DNA of 64,000 bases from an uncultured Pseudomonas sp. GTDB lineage: Bacteria > Pseudomonadota > Gammaproteobacteria > Pseudomonadales > Pseudomonadaceae. A program made the translations under genes and the position numbers. Below are positions 32,884 through 42,389 of the stretch, in pieces. How positions within the stretch are numbered: position 1 is the first letter of the stretch; every line of letters starts with the position of its first letter. The DNA lies in the NCBI RefSeq assembly GCF_946885955.1, contig NZ_CAMPHI010000021.1, forward strand, positions 21,775-85,774, read 5' to 3'. The notes below the pieces were generated by a model that saw only the letters and a list, made by a program, of their open reading frames with translations, was not told the origin of the DNA and ran no database searches.

Positions 32884-33785
32884 GTCTTGATCGGCACCGG
32901 GCGTGGGGCGCTTGGCCGCACCACCAGCCACAGCGCGATAGCAATCAGTACGCCGCCGTACAGGTAAGCCCAGGACAGCGGTTCGTCGAGCAGCAGCCAA
33001 CCCCAGAGCACGCCGAACGGCGGAATCAGGAAGGTGGTGGTCGAGGCCTTGATCGGGCCGATGTCGTTGAGCAGGCGGAAATACAGGACATAGGCGAATG
33101 CCGTGCAGCCCAAACCCAAACCGGCAAGCGACAGCCAGACGTCGACACCGCCCCAGTGGGTTGGCGCGTGCAGCAGCATGCTCGCTGTGAAGAAGGGCAG
33201 CAGGAACAGACTGGCGCCGCACAGGCTGGCAAAGGCCGTCAGGCGGTTGTCCAGGCCGCCCTGTTCGGCGATCCAGCGGCGAGTGAGGAAGCCGGCGAAG
33301 CCGTAGCAGGTCGTGGCGACCAGACAGGCCGCCGCGCCGAACAGCAATTCCCGGTCGACCTCGACCGGCCCGGTGCGAGTCAGAACCGCCACGCCGAACA
33401 GACCCAGTGCCACGCCCGCCGCCTTGCTCAGGGTCAGCGCTTCGGCGAAGAACAGCATGCCGATCAGTACGCCGACCATGGGCGTGGTGGCGTTGAAGAT
33501 CGCCGAATAACCCGCGGGCAACACCAGTGCTGCCAGGCTGTACATCGCCGCCGGCAGCCCGGCGCTGAAGATGCCGAGCACCAGGCACTGCTTGAGCTTG
33601 CCGCGAAAATCCCAGCGCACGCGCATTAACAGCAGGATTGCGAGCAAGCCGAGCGCGCCCAGGCTGGCGCGAAAGAAGGCGGTTGGCATGCTGCCCAGAA
33701 CCGGCGCGATGATGCGCATGAACAGGAAGCTGGCGCCCCAGATGGCGGCAAGAAACAACAGACGCAACAGGTCGGCGAGGCGCAC
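32880..33785 (-). CDS. EamA/DMT-family transporter
   Basis: Inner-membrane protein of 301 residues with about ten helices. The first repeat has LLFLAAIWGASFLFMRIIAP, the second has the conserved AYVLYFRLLNDIGPIKAST, and it ends with VLWGWLLLDEPLSWAYLYGG. GTG 33785 is preferred over an upstream TTG (33797) because GGAG lies about 7 bases before it. The last codon abuts a repeat that supplies the stop, so the C-terminus may be altered relative to relatives. Substrate unknown. Confidence 0.87.
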   Translation of the reverse strand: MRLADLLRLLFLAAIWGASFLFMRIIAPVLGSMPTAFFRASLGALGLLAILLLMRVRWDFRGKLKQCLVLGIFSAGLPAAMYSLAALVLPAGYSAIFNATTPMVGVLIGMLFFAEALTLSKAAGVALGLFGVAVLTRTGPVEVDRELLFGAAACLVATTCYGFAGFLTRRWIAEQGGLDNRLTAFASLCGASLFLLPFFTASMLLHAPTHWGGVDVWLSLAGLGLGCTAFAYVLYFRLLNDIGPIKASTTTFLIPPFGVLWGWLLLDEPLSWAYLYGGVLIAIALWLVVRPSAPRPVPIKT

Positions 33786-34085
33786 GGTGAACTCCAACTC
33801 CTCGTAAAGGGCAAGCAGTGTTGCCGGGCGAATGCATCAAGGCAATCCGAAATGCGCTTTTATATTCGACGCGGCCAGGTAGGAGACAGCTTGCTGGCGA
33901 TGTGCTGCTTGCGGTATTGCGGGCTGATCTCGATCAATGGAAGTCGCTAAATCAGCTAGTTGCCGATATTTCGCTGCAACTAAAGCGATTTACCGACAAT
34001 GTCCGCTTTTCCTCGGCGATGGCACTGGCTAAGCTCGCCGGACTCGCAATCTTTTCCTCAGTGTTTTTTCAGTAGAGGTTCGTTC
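33786..34085 (+). other. 300-base intergenic region before aceK
   Basis: This divergent spacer must hold promoters for the EamA-family gene and aceK. An 85-codon frame at 33818-34075 is present but has no ribosome-binding site or recognisable domain, and is judged not real. The aceK ribosome-binding site (AGAGG) lies at about 34074-34078. No clear operator was found. Confidence 0.5.
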
Positions 34086-35810
34086 ATGCCACAGCAATGG
34101 CCCGCCGCCGCGATCGCCCAGCTTATCCTCGATGGTTTCGACGATTACCGCGAACGCTTCCGCCAGATCACCAACGGCGCACGGGTGCGTTTCGAGCAGG
34201 CGCAGTGGCAGGAGATCCAGCAGGCTGCCGCGGCGCGCATCGCACTTTATGAGGAATGTGTCGGTGAAGTCGGCGAACGCCTGCACCAAGCCTACGTTGA
34301 CGGCGTACTACTGGATGTTGGCCAGTGGCCGCTGGTCAAATCGGCCTATATCGCGCTGATCGACCTGCGTTGCGACGACGAACTGGCGGAGACCTGGTTC
34401 AACTCGATCTTCTGCGGGCTGTTCAGTCATGACCAGATCAACGACGGTTGCATGTTCATTCACACCACCCGCCCGGCATTGCGCCCCAATGCGCCGGCGC
34501 CGCTGACCCGCGTGTATCGGCCCAAGGGCGATATCGAACAGGCGCTGCGGCAGATTTTCGAGGACTACCGCTTCGAAGTGGCTTACGAGAACTTCGAGCG
34601 GGATCTGACCCGACTGATCAGACAAATGCGCGAGAACCTGCCGGACTGGGTGTGCAAAGACCCGGAGCTGACCATCGAGCTGTTCTCCTCGCGCCTCTAC
34701 CGTAACAAGGGCGCTTACCTGGTCGGGCGGATCAATACCCGCGACGAGCAATGGCCGTTGGTGATCCCGCTGTTGCACCGCGAGGGGCAGGGCATCCAGA
34801 TCGACACCCTGATCACCGACGAGGCGGAGGTGTCGATCATCTTCTCCTTCACCCGTTCCTATTTCATGGTGCGGGTCGGCTACCCGGCGGAGTTCGTCGG
34901 CTTTCTCAAGGGCATCCTGCCGGGCAAGCATGTCGCCGAACTCTATACCTCCATCGGCTTCTACAAGCACGGCAAGTCGGAGTTCTACCGCGCGCTGATC
35001 AACCACCTGGCCAGCACCGACGACAAGTTCATCATGGCGCCGGGTGTGCGCGGCATGGTCATGAGCGTGTTCACCCTGCCGGGCTTCAACACCGTGTTCA
35101 AGATCATCAAGGACCGCTTCTCGCCGTCGAAGAACGTCGACCGCGCCACCGTGATCGAGAAGTACCGTCTGGTGAAAACCGTCGACCGGGTAGGGCGCAT
35201 GGCCGATACCCAGGAGTTTTCCGATTTCCGTTTCCCTCTGAGCAAATTCGAGCCCGAGTGCCTGGCCGAGCTGTTGGAGGTAGCGCCGTCCACGGTCGAA
35301 GTGCACGGCGATACGGTGCTGGTGCGCCACTGCTGGACCGAACGTCGGATGACCCCGCTGAACCTCTATGTGGAAAGCGCCAGCGAAGCCCAGGTGCGCG
35401 AAGCGCTGGACGATTACGGTTTGGCGATCAAGCAACTGGCGGCGGCGAACATCTTCCCCGGCGACATGCTGCTGAAGAACTTCGGCGTGACCCGCCACGG
35501 CCGAGTAGTGTTCTACGATTACGACGAAATCTGTTTCCTTACCGAAGCGAACTTCCGCCGCATCCCGCCGCCACGTTACCCAGAGGACGAGATGGCCTCC
35601 GAACCCTGGTACTCGGTGGCGCCGCTGGATGTGTTCCCCGAGGAGTTCCCGCCGTTCCTGTTCGCCGATATCAAGCAGCGCAAGCTGTTCAGCGAATTGC
35701 ACGGCGATCTCTACGATGCCGACTACTGGAAGGGGCTGCAGGAGGCGATTCGCGCGGGCAAGGTGATCGACGTGTTTCCCTACCGGCGCAAGAGCGAGCA
35801 GGTGGAATAG
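34086..35810 (+). CDS. aceK: Isocitrate dehydrogenase kinase/phosphatase
   Basis: Bifunctional protein of 574 residues that phosphorylates and dephosphorylates isocitrate dehydrogenase, switching carbon between the TCA cycle and the glyoxylate bypass. The N-terminal regulatory part begins [20 protein letters not shown]. The kinase part has the ATP-loop [17 protein letters not shown] (about residues 317-333) and the catalytic region [20 protein letters not shown], ending in the FYDYDEI metal-binding block (near 475). The length equals the family's usual size. It is a single gene here and not in an aceBAK operon, as is usual in Pseudomonas. Confidence 0.97.
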   Translation: MPQQWPAAAIAQLILDGFDDYRERFRQITNGARVRFEQAQWQEIQQAAAARIALYEECVGEVGERLHQAYVDGVLLDVGQWPLVKSAYIALIDLRCDDELAETWFNSIFCGLFSHDQINDGCMFIHTTRPALRPNAPAPLTRVYRPKGDIEQALRQIFEDYRFEVAYENFERDLTRLIRQMRENLPDWVCKDPELTIELFSSRLYRNKGAYLVGRINTRDEQWPLVIPLLHREGQGIQIDTLITDEAEVSIIFSFTRSYFMVRVGYPAEFVGFLKGILPGKHVAELYTSIGFYKHGKSEFYRALINHLASTDDKFIMAPGVRGMVMSVFTLPGFNTVFKIIKDRFSPSKNVDRATVIEKYRLVKTVDRVGRMADTQEFSDFRFPLSKFEPECLAELLEVAPSTVEVHGDTVLVRHCWTERRMTPLNLYVESASEAQVREALDDYGLAIKQLAAANIFPGDMLLKNFGVTRHGRVVFYDYDEICFLTEANFRRIPPPRYPEDEMASEPWYSVAPLDVFPEEFPPFLFADIKQRKLFSELHGDLYDADYWKGLQEAIRAGKVIDVFPYRRKSEQVE

Positions 35811-35996
35811 AAGGGGCGCCCCGTGGCCGCGGATAACCCATTGATTGCAGCGCCGCGCGGCGCTGCCGATAAGATGTTAACCCGGCGCGATGGGCAACCG
35901 TTCGTCTCGACAGCGTGTGAGCCGCGCCGCGATTAATCTACGCTGACAGAAGGTGCATCGGGCACCTTGTCGAAGCCCTTGGCAGGAGGAATTCCC

Positions 35997-36137
35997 ATGT
36001 TCGCCAAGTTGCATAACCTCTTAGAAGACATGTTGGTTGCCCTGGGCCTGCTCGACCGGCCGAAGCTGCAACCCATCCCGGTACGCCATGACGATCCGCG
36101 CGCGCCGAAAGCGCCGCGCCAGCGTCCGCGTCGTTAG
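35997..36137 (+). CDS. Small hypothetical protein (46 residues)
   Basis: Open frame from ATG 35997 to TAG 36135-36137, preceded by a very strong ribosome-binding site (AGGAGG at about 35985-35990). The protein starts MFAKLHNLLEDMLVALGLLD, a plausible amphipathic helix, followed by a short basic Pro/Arg-rich tail (APKAPRQRPRR). It is too short for most gene callers. I believe similar short proteins occur in other pseudomonads, but this is memory, not search. A stem-loop GGTGCATCGGGCACC precedes it at 35952-35966. Confidence 0.6.
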   Translation: MFAKLHNLLEDMLVALGLLDRPKLQPIPVRHDDPRAPKAPRQRPRR

Positions 36138-36174
36138 TTTCAATGCCATTTCCGCTGCCGTGCGCAACGGCCTA

Positions 36175-36501
36175 TTAGTCGTCCAGGCTCTCGGTAGCCT
36201 GGCCTGCCGTACGCCAACCGGCAAAACCATCGATCAGGTAACGTGCATCCAGGCCCATGGCGGCTAGGGTGGCGGCGCAGCCCTGGCTGATCTCATGACC
36301 ATGGGCACAATACAGAATTGCCGGTTTATCCCGAGGGATCTGATCTTTCCAGGTAAATAGCGCGTCGGGATCTCGCCACTGCGCCCCTGAAATCTGCGCC
36401 GCATCGGCCAGGCGTGCGCTGGCCCGACGCACATCAATCAGGTTGAACTGCTGGCCTGTCGCTTGCCACTGCGCCAGTTCGCTTATGCAGATTCTGTTCA
36501 C
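36175..36501 (-). CDS. Rhodanese-domain protein (ChrE-like) of the chromate operon
   Basis: Single rhodanese domain of 108 residues. It has NLIDVRRASARLADAAQI near the start, the active-site Cys in AILYCAHGHEIS (about residue 65) and a closing YLIDGFAGWRTAG. GTG 36501 is chosen because AGGAG lies 7 bases upstream; the longer frame overlaps chrA. It follows chrA after 14 bp, matching ChrE-like rhodaneses in some chromate-resistance clusters. It may help detoxify chromium-thiol adducts, but sulfurtransferase activity is untested. Confidence 0.85.
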   Translation of the reverse strand: MNRICISELAQWQATGQQFNLIDVRRASARLADAAQISGAQWRDPDALFTWKDQIPRDKPAILYCAHGHEISQGCAATLAAMGLDARYLIDGFAGWRTAGQATESLDD

Positions 36502-36515
36502 TGTGCAGCTCCTAT

Positions 36516-37880
36516 TCAGTTCAGCCCCAGGTGCACCAGCAGGCCGATCAAGGCGCATGCCGCGATCGTCTCGATTACCCCGCGTTTGAACTTCAGCAGC
36601 GCCACGGCCGCCGCCAGGGCGATCAGCGCCGAAGGCCAGTCGAAGCTACCGGCGAAGCCTTGCGGCCAGAGCACGTGATAGCCGAAGAATAACGCCAGGT
36701 TGAGGATCACCCCGACCACGGCGGCGGTGATGGCGGTCAGCGGTGCGGTGAATTTCAGTTCGTTGTGGGTCGATTCCACCAGCGGCCCGCCGGCGAGAAT
36801 GAACAGAAACGACGGCAGGAAGGTGAACCAGGTGACCAGGGTCGCTGCCACGGCACCGGCGAGAAAAACCTGTTCCGGGCCGAACACCGGCTGCACATAG
36901 GCGCCGACGAAGGCGACGAAGGCCACCACCATGATCAACGGCCCCGGCGTGGTTTCGCCCAGGGCCAGACCATCGATCATTTGCGTCGGCGTCAGCCAGC
37001 CGTAATGGCCGATGGCGCCCTGGTATACATACGGCAGTACCGCGTAGGCACCGCCGAAGGTCAGCAGCGCGGCCTTGGTGAAGAACCAGGCCATCTGCGT
37101 CAGGGTGCCGTCCCAGCCGTACAGGCCAATCAGCAGGCCCATCGGCAATAGCCAGAGTGCAGCGCCGCTGGCGGCGATTTTCGCCAGGTGCAGGGCGCGA
37201 AAGCGCGCATGAGCGGGGGGCGGGGTGTCGTCGTCGATCAGCGCCGGGCCGAAGGATTTGTCGCTGGCCGCATGGCCGCCGCCGACGCTGAACTGCTCCG
37301 GCAGCAGGCGCCCGCCGATATAACCGAGCAGCGCCGCGCCGAGCACGATCAGCGGGAAGGGCAGCTCAAGGGCGAAAATCGCCACGAAGGACGCGGCGGC
37401 AATCGCCCACAGCCAATTGTTTTTCAGCGCCCGCGAACCGATGCGATAAGCCGCATGAACCACGATGGCGGTCACCGCCGGCTTGATCCCGTAGAAGATT
37501 CCCGCCACCAGCGGCACGTCGCCGAAGGCGATATACAGCCACGACAAGGCGATCAGGATAAACAGCGACGGCAGCACGAACAGCCCGCCGGCGACCACTC
37601 CGCCCCAGGTGCGGTGCATCAGCCAGCCGATATAGGTGGCCAGCTGCTGCGCTTCTGGCCCGGGCAGCAACATGCAGTAATTCAGCGCGTGCAGAAATCG
37701 CCGCTCGGATAGCCAGCGGCGTTTCTCCACCAACTCCTGGTGCATGATGGAAATCTGCCCGGCCGGGCCACCAAAACTGATCAAACCTAGTTTGAGCCAG
37801 AACCAGAAGGCCTGCAGCAGGCTGACCGGTTCTGGACTGGCTGCTGTCTGCGCTGTCGGCGTCCGGGGTTCATTCGTCAC
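36516..37880 (-). CDS. chrA: Chromate efflux transporter ChrA
   Basis: Long-chain CHR-family ion transporter of 454 residues with two homologous halves. The first half has LGLISFGGPAGQISIMHQEL and LPGPEAQQLATYIG; the second has KAALLTFGGAYAVLPYVYQG and LGETTPGPLIMVVAFVAFVG. These paired FGG and PGP motifs are diagnostic. About ten or more membrane helices are predicted. The start overlaps chrB by 11 bp. It exports chromate from the cytoplasm using the proton-motive force. Confidence 0.95.
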   Translation of the reverse strand: MTNEPRTPTAQTAASPEPVSLLQAFWFWLKLGLISFGGPAGQISIMHQELVEKRRWLSERRFLHALNYCMLLPGPEAQQLATYIGWLMHRTWGGVVAGGLFVLPSLFILIALSWLYIAFGDVPLVAGIFYGIKPAVTAIVVHAAYRIGSRALKNNWLWAIAAASFVAIFALELPFPLIVLGAALLGYIGGRLLPEQFSVGGGHAASDKSFGPALIDDDTPPPAHARFRALHLAKIAASGAALWLLPMGLLIGLYGWDGTLTQMAWFFTKAALLTFGGAYAVLPYVYQGAIGHYGWLTPTQMIDGLALGETTPGPLIMVVAFVAFVGAYVQPVFGPEQVFLAGAVAATLVTWFTFLPSFLFILAGGPLVESTHNELKFTAPLTAITAAVVGVILNLALFFGYHVLWPQGFAGSFDWPSALIALAAAVALLKFKRGVIETIAACALIGLLVHLGLN

Positions 37881-38814
37881 GGGCTTCTTCCTTTACGAAG
37901 GCTGCCAGCAAGCCATCGAACAGGCTGCTGGCGGCGTTGAGCAATTGGTCGTCGTCGCTCAGGGTTTCCCGCAACCCGGCGAGCACCCGCTCGATACCGG
38001 CGGCTTCCGCTGGTTGCGCGCCACCGATGTCCAGGTAATGCACCAGGGCGGCGACGCGTTGCAGGCCGGGTTCGGCGAGGGCGAAGCTGGCGATCAGGGT
38101 TTCGCAGGTCACGCGTTGGCCGACGTGGCTGAAGGGTGCGCCGTCATAGTCGAAACCCAGGGCCTCGGCGGGGCACTCCTCGGGCGAACCCAGCCAGAGG
38201 AAGCGCGCCTCCGAGTCGATGAAACGCCGGATCAACCAGGCGCTGGCCAAGCGGTCGACCCAGGGCCGCCGGCGCGTGGCCCAGAGGCGGCCGCGGTAGT
38301 CGCCTCGGTCCAATAGTTCGATGGGATGATCCTGGCTGCTCGGCTCGTCCGTGCAGAGGGCGCGGCTGAGCGCACCTTCCAGGCGTTGCAGGGCCTCGTC
38401 GAATTGCTGTTTGGCCGGGCCGGGGAAGAAGTCGATGCTCGCTATTTGCGCGAAGGTTTTGCGCAGTTTGCGAATCTGTTTGGTGCAGGCCAGGGCATTC
38501 TCCGGGCTCAACCCGGCATGGCAGGCCTCGACGTCGCCCAGTAGCCTGGCGTAGTCGGCGCTGCGTTCGAACAACGGGATGAAGCGCTCGCCTTCGGCAT
38601 CGTCGATCGGCAGCAGATAGGCGGTGCCGTTGATCGCCAGAATGTCACGTTCGATGGTGATCATGGCTTCGCGGCAGGCCGGGTTGTCCGGCAGCAAGTA
38701 GACGCCATCGCGCAGCACTGCGGCGCCGCTGGCCTTCAACGCACGCCAGGCGCGCATGCGCGCGGTGGCATCGGCGGTGGGCAGCGCGAGAATCAGAGTG
38801 AGCCATTTTTTCAT
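37870..38814 (-). CDS. chrB: Chromate resistance protein ChrB
   Basis: Protein of 314 residues, the usual ChrB size. The N-terminal domain (MKKWLTLILALPTADATARM, RAWRALKASGAAVLRDGVYL) resembles a PaaX-like regulatory fold. The C-terminal ChrB domain has PWVDRLASAWLIRRFIDSEA and FDYDGAPFSHVGQRVTCETL. ChrB is a chromate-responsive regulator or sensor in other bacteria. ATG 38814 was chosen over the upstream start because the earlier residues would cover the promoter region. It is the first gene of a three-gene operon. Confidence 0.9.
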   Translation of the reverse strand: MKKWLTLILALPTADATARMRAWRALKASGAAVLRDGVYLLPDNPACREAMITIERDILAINGTAYLLPIDDAEGERFIPLFERSADYARLLGDVEACHAGLSPENALACTKQIRKLRKTFAQIASIDFFPGPAKQQFDEALQRLEGALSRALCTDEPSSQDHPIELLDRGDYRGRLWATRRRPWVDRLASAWLIRRFIDSEARFLWLGSPEECPAEALGFDYDGAPFSHVGQRVTCETLIASFALAEPGLQRVAALVHYLDIGGAQPAEAAGIERVLAGLRETLSDDDQLLNAASSLFDGLLAAFVKEEARDE

Positions 38815-38833
38815 TGCGTGTACTACATAATTG

Positions 38834-38847
38834 GTAGCTTTCGCTAC
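38834..38847 (-). promoter_or_regulatory. Candidate chr operator upstream of chrB
   Basis: GTAGC-TTTC-GCTAC forms a palindrome 20 bases before the chrB start codon, in an AT-rich stretch that also holds GTACTACATAATTGGTAG and ACAGTACAGTTAA. The position fits autoregulation by ChrB. The spacing to any -10/-35 pair is not clear. Confidence 0.45.
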
Positions 38848-38946
38848 AGTACAGTTAATGGCGTCGTAGGCAAAGCCCTTCACCAATCAAGCGCCGATCG
38901 AGGCGCCTGGAGTGGCAACGGGTGGATTATCAGGTGGGCCGGCAGC

Positions 38947-40593
38947 CTAGCGCGGGTACAGCGGCGGCAGCGCGCCTTGCTCCTGCTGTGCCGGGCCGTT
39001 GCCGGCTTCATTGCTGGTGAGCGTGCGAATCGCCTGCCACAACTCCTCGCCTTGCCATTGCTGACCGGTCTCGCTGTATAGCGCTCCGTTGAGGCCGTCC
39101 AATGCCTCGGACAGCGGTGCGAAGCCGGCGGCCATATCGGCGAGGGTTTCCGGCTGTTGGCGGGCCCAGGCGTCGAGCGCCTGGCGAGTGCCCTGGGGAT
39201 CGTTGGCCAGGCTGGCGCGTTTGAGGTCGTCGAGCAGGGTGCGCGGGCTGGGCCCGGTTTGCACGGCGCGCACTATCGCCGGCTGGCGTCGGGCACGCCA
39301 CCACAGGGCGAAGCCGAGCAGAGTGCTGATGCTCAATATGAGGGTGCTCAATTGCCATGGCCACAGTGCCGGTCCTTCGCGCACGACGCTGGCGGGTGCC
39401 TGTTCTTCGGCAATGGGGTCCTGCGCGAGCTCCGGGTTGGCCGCGACCTTCAAGGTTCGCGCCGGCAGGCTGCTGCGCTCCAGGCGGTCCTCATGGGTGT
39501 TCCACCAGACGACCTCGACCGCGTCGAGGGCGATTTCCCCGGTGCGATTGGGTACCAGTGCTTCACGCTCCTCGCGGCTGCCGATGATTCCCTGTTCGCT
39601 GACTTGGTTGGCCAGCTGGGGCTGGTCCGGGTAGCGGCGCAGACCCGCGGCGCGGGTGGCTGGCAGTGGCGGCAGCTGCGCACTGGAGAGGCCGTCGGCC
39701 TTGAGCATCAGGCTGCGGGTCAGCGAGCCGCCGACCTGCACATTGTCCGGTTCCGGGCTCCAGGCTTCGGCCAGGCTCAGCGCCCGTGCCGGCAGCCAGG
39801 GCGCGTCGGCCGGGTAATCGGCGGGCTTGGCTTTCACCGCCAGGGGGATTTCCGGCGATTTGACCCGGGTCACCTTGCCGCGCGCCGGACCGAACGGCAT
39901 GAAGTTGTTGCTCTGCGAGCGGTCGGCCAGGGTGGCGCTGAACACCTGACCGGGGATGGTCAACTCGCCGCTGTGTTGCGGGAAAATCGCATAGCGCAAC
40001 TCGATCACGCCATGGCGTACCCCGCCAATGACCTTTTCATAGGTGCGTGGTTCGCCCAGGGCTTCGACCCGGGCGTCGGGTATGTCCAGCTGCGTCAGGC
40101 TGCTGTCGTCGTACAGCGAAACCGAATGGTAGATGCGCAGCGTCAGCACCGCCTGGGCCTGAACGTAGACACTGTCCTGATCCAGGCTGGCATCGATGAA
40201 TACCGGTGCCAGCTTGCCGCCTGCGGCATTGTCGTTGCTTTCCTGCACCTGCAGGGTGATCGGTTGGCTTTGCGCGTCGCCCAGCTGCAGCGGTGGCACC
40301 ACCACGTAGCCGCTGTGTTTCGGCTGCAGGGTGATGATCCAGCGAGTGATCGTCCGGGCTTCGCCGTCGACCGTGGTCAGGCGGTTGAGCTGGCGCCTGG
40401 CGATCACCTCGAACAGGGGCTCGAGCGGGCTGAGGTCGGGGCTGTTGAACAGCGTCGCGTCGTCGGACTCGAGGGTCAGTTCGACGCTCTCGCCAATCGT
40501 CAGACGGCTACGGTCGACACTCGCGCTGAGTCCGCTGGCGCTGGCTTGCAGCGTCAGCATGAGGAGGAAGAAGGTGCAGAGCAGGCGGGTCAT
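38947..40593 (-). CDS. batD: BatD family protein
   Basis: Protein of 548 residues with a signal peptide (about 1-19), large beta-rich periplasmic domains (SASVDRSRLTIGESVELTLES, GELTIPGQVFSATLADRS) and one C-terminal membrane helix near residue 420 (LSTLILSISTLLGFALWW). A cytoplasmic helical tail follows. This matches BatD/BAM-type oxygen-tolerance proteins. The start overlaps the batB/C stop by 4 bp. It is the last gene of the moxR-bat operon, which is linked to envelope stress tolerance in other bacteria. Confidence 0.9.
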   Translation of the reverse strand: MTRLLCTFFLLMLTLQASASGLSASVDRSRLTIGESVELTLESDDATLFNSPDLSPLEPLFEVIARRQLNRLTTVDGEARTITRWIITLQPKHSGYVVVPPLQLGDAQSQPITLQVQESNDNAAGGKLAPVFIDASLDQDSVYVQAQAVLTLRIYHSVSLYDDSSLTQLDIPDARVEALGEPRTYEKVIGGVRHGVIELRYAIFPQHSGELTIPGQVFSATLADRSQSNNFMPFGPARGKVTRVKSPEIPLAVKAKPADYPADAPWLPARALSLAEAWSPEPDNVQVGGSLTRSLMLKADGLSSAQLPPLPATRAAGLRRYPDQPQLANQVSEQGIIGSREEREALVPNRTGEIALDAVEVVWWNTHEDRLERSSLPARTLKVAANPELAQDPIAEEQAPASVVREGPALWPWQLSTLILSISTLLGFALWWRARRQPAIVRAVQTGPSPRTLLDDLKRASLANDPQGTRQALDAWARQQPETLADMAAGFAPLSEALDGLNGALYSETGQQWQGEELWQAIRTLTSNEAGNGPAQQEQGALPPLYPR

Positions 40594-42389
40594 CGGGTCT
40601 GTTCCTGACGCTGTTGCTGTTCATACCAGAATTTACGTCGCAGCAACTCGCCCGGGTCGTCGGGTATCTGTCGCAGCCACTGTTCCAGGGCCTGGCGGCT
40701 CTCACCGTCGAGCGCCTCCTCGGCGTTGGCGATCTGTTGCTCGCTTTCGGACTTGTCGCCGGGCTCCCCGGGACTCGGTTGCGGAGTCTGTTCGCCGTCG
40801 CCCTTTTTGTTCTCGGGCTGCGGTTTGCCGGGTTGCTGCTGGTTGTCTTCGGAGCCCGCCGGCTTGGACGGTTGTCGGCTCTCGCCTTGGTCGGCGGGCT
40901 GCCCGCTTTGCCCTTGCTGCTGGTCCTTCGGCTGCTGGTCCGCTGGCTTGGCCTGGTCGCCGTTGGCTGACTGCTGGTTCTGTTGCTGGTTCTGTTGCTG
41001 TTGTTGCTGCTGACGTTGACGGAGCATTTGTTCGACCAGGGCCTTGTTGGTCCGCGCTTGCTGCAGTTGCGGTTGCTGCTCCAATGCTTGCTCGTAGGCC
41101 TCGATGGCCGCTTCCAGTTCGTTGCTGCGGGCCAGGGCATTGCCGCGGTTGTAGTGCGCGGTAGCACCGTCCTCCTGAGCGAAACGCTCTGCCGCGGCGG
41201 CATAGTCGCCGGCCTGGTACAGGGCCTGGCCCTGCCAGCGTGGGTCGGTAAAGTGCTTGGCGGCCTCGGCGGGGCGCTGCGCCTCGAGCAGGCGCTGCCC
41301 TTGCTGGTCACCGCGCAGCCAGAGGTCGTTGAAGTCGAATGCATAGCTCGCTTGCGGCAGCCCGAGCAGGAACAGCGGCAGGCACAGCAACCAGCCACGG
41401 CGGCCGGCGCAGGCGGCCAGCAAAAGTAGCGGCAGGAGCAACCAGTGGCCCTGATCGGCCCAGGCCTGCAGGCTGATCTGCTCGCCTTCGCGCTTGAGTT
41501 GCCGCGGCCCCTCAAGCAGGCCCAGGTCGCGTAGGTCACGGTCATCCAGGCTGGCGCGGCGATAGCGGCCGCCAACCGACTGGGCGAAGCGTTTGAGCCC
41601 GACGCTGTCGAGCCGCGGGATCAGAATGGCCCCTTGGGCATCCTTGAGAAAACCGCCGTTCGCCTGGGGAATGGGCGCGCCTTCGGCGCTGCCGACCCCG
41701 AGGATGTACAGCGTCTCGCTGCGCTCCTCCAGCGTCTGGCGGATACCTTCGCGCTCCTGCGCATCGAGTTCGCCGCCGATCAGCAACAGCCGGCCCTTGC
41801 CTTGGCCGCCCTGTTCGAGCAGCGCCAGGGCTTTGGCCACGGCCAGGTCGGCGCGCCGTCCGGGCTCGGGCATGATCGAGGGCTTGAGCGATTCGAGCAG
41901 GTTGCGACTGGTCGCCAGGTCGTCGGACAGTGGTACCAGGGTATGTGCGCTGCCGGCGTACACGACGATCGCGGTCTGTGCGTCGCGGCGTTCTTCGAGC
42001 AGATCCAGGACCTTGCGTTTGGCCTGTTCCAGGCGGTTGGGCGAGGCATCGCCAGCGAGCATCTGTGGGGTCAGTTCGAGCAGCACCACCAGCGGGTCGA
42101 CGGGTTTCAGGTTCTGCTGCTCGATGCGTTGCCAGCTCGGGCCGAGCAATGCCAGCAGGGCGAGTAGCCAGGCCAGGCCGAGCAGCAGCCATGGCAGACG
42201 GCTGCTGCGGCCCTGGCCGCCGCTGAGCAGGGCGCTGTGGAAGGCCGCAGGCAACAGCGATTGCCAGCGTCCGCTGCGTTTCTCCCGGTGCCAGAGTTGC
42301 CAGAGCAGGGCGCCCAGCAGCGGCAACAGCAACAACCAGAAAGGGCGCAGCCAGTGTGGCCAGAGCAGCTGCAGGATGTCTCCGATCAT
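40590..42389 (-). CDS. BatB/BatC fusion: VWA domain plus TPR and Gln/Pro-rich tail
   Basis: Protein of 599 residues. Two membrane helices at the N-terminus (about 12-30 and 65-85) precede a VWA-like domain. Where the MIDAS DxSxS should be, the sequence reads LLELTPQML (residues about 103-111), so the metal site looks degenerate. A third helix region follows near 315-350, then TPR-like helices (GNALARSNELEAAIEAYEQA) and a Gln/Pro/Lys low-complexity segment with a 9-Gln run. It combines the parts called BatB and BatC elsewhere. ATG 42389 overlaps the batA stop. Confidence 0.9.
   Translation of the reverse strand: MIGDILQLLWPHWLRPFWLLLLPLLGALLWQLWHREKRSGRWQSLLPAAFHSALLSGGQGRSSRLPWLLLGLAWLLALLALLGPSWQRIEQQNLKPVDPLVVLLELTPQMLAGDASPNRLEQAKRKVLDLLEERRDAQTAIVVYAGSAHTLVPLSDDLATSRNLLESLKPSIMPEPGRRADLAVAKALALLEQGGQGKGRLLLIGGELDAQEREGIRQTLEERSETLYILGVGSAEGAPIPQANGGFLKDAQGAILIPRLDSVGLKRFAQSVGGRYRRASLDDRDLRDLGLLEGPRQLKREGEQISLQAWADQGHWLLLPLLLLAACAGRRGWLLCLPLFLLGLPQASYAFDFNDLWLRGDQQGQRLLEAQRPAEAAKHFTDPRWQGQALYQAGDYAAAAERFAQEDGATAHYNRGNALARSNELEAAIEAYEQALEQQPQLQQARTNKALVEQMLRQRQQQQQQQNQQQNQQSANGDQAKPADQQPKDQQQGQSGQPADQGESRQPSKPAGSEDNQQQPGKPQPENKKGDGEQTPQPSPGEPGDKSESEQQIANAEEALDGESRQALEQWLRQIPDDPGELLRRKFWYEQQQRQEQTR

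Noticed and set aside
33818..34075. 85-codon frame before aceK
   Set aside because: No ribosome-binding site or domain; it ends just before the aceK ribosome-binding site.
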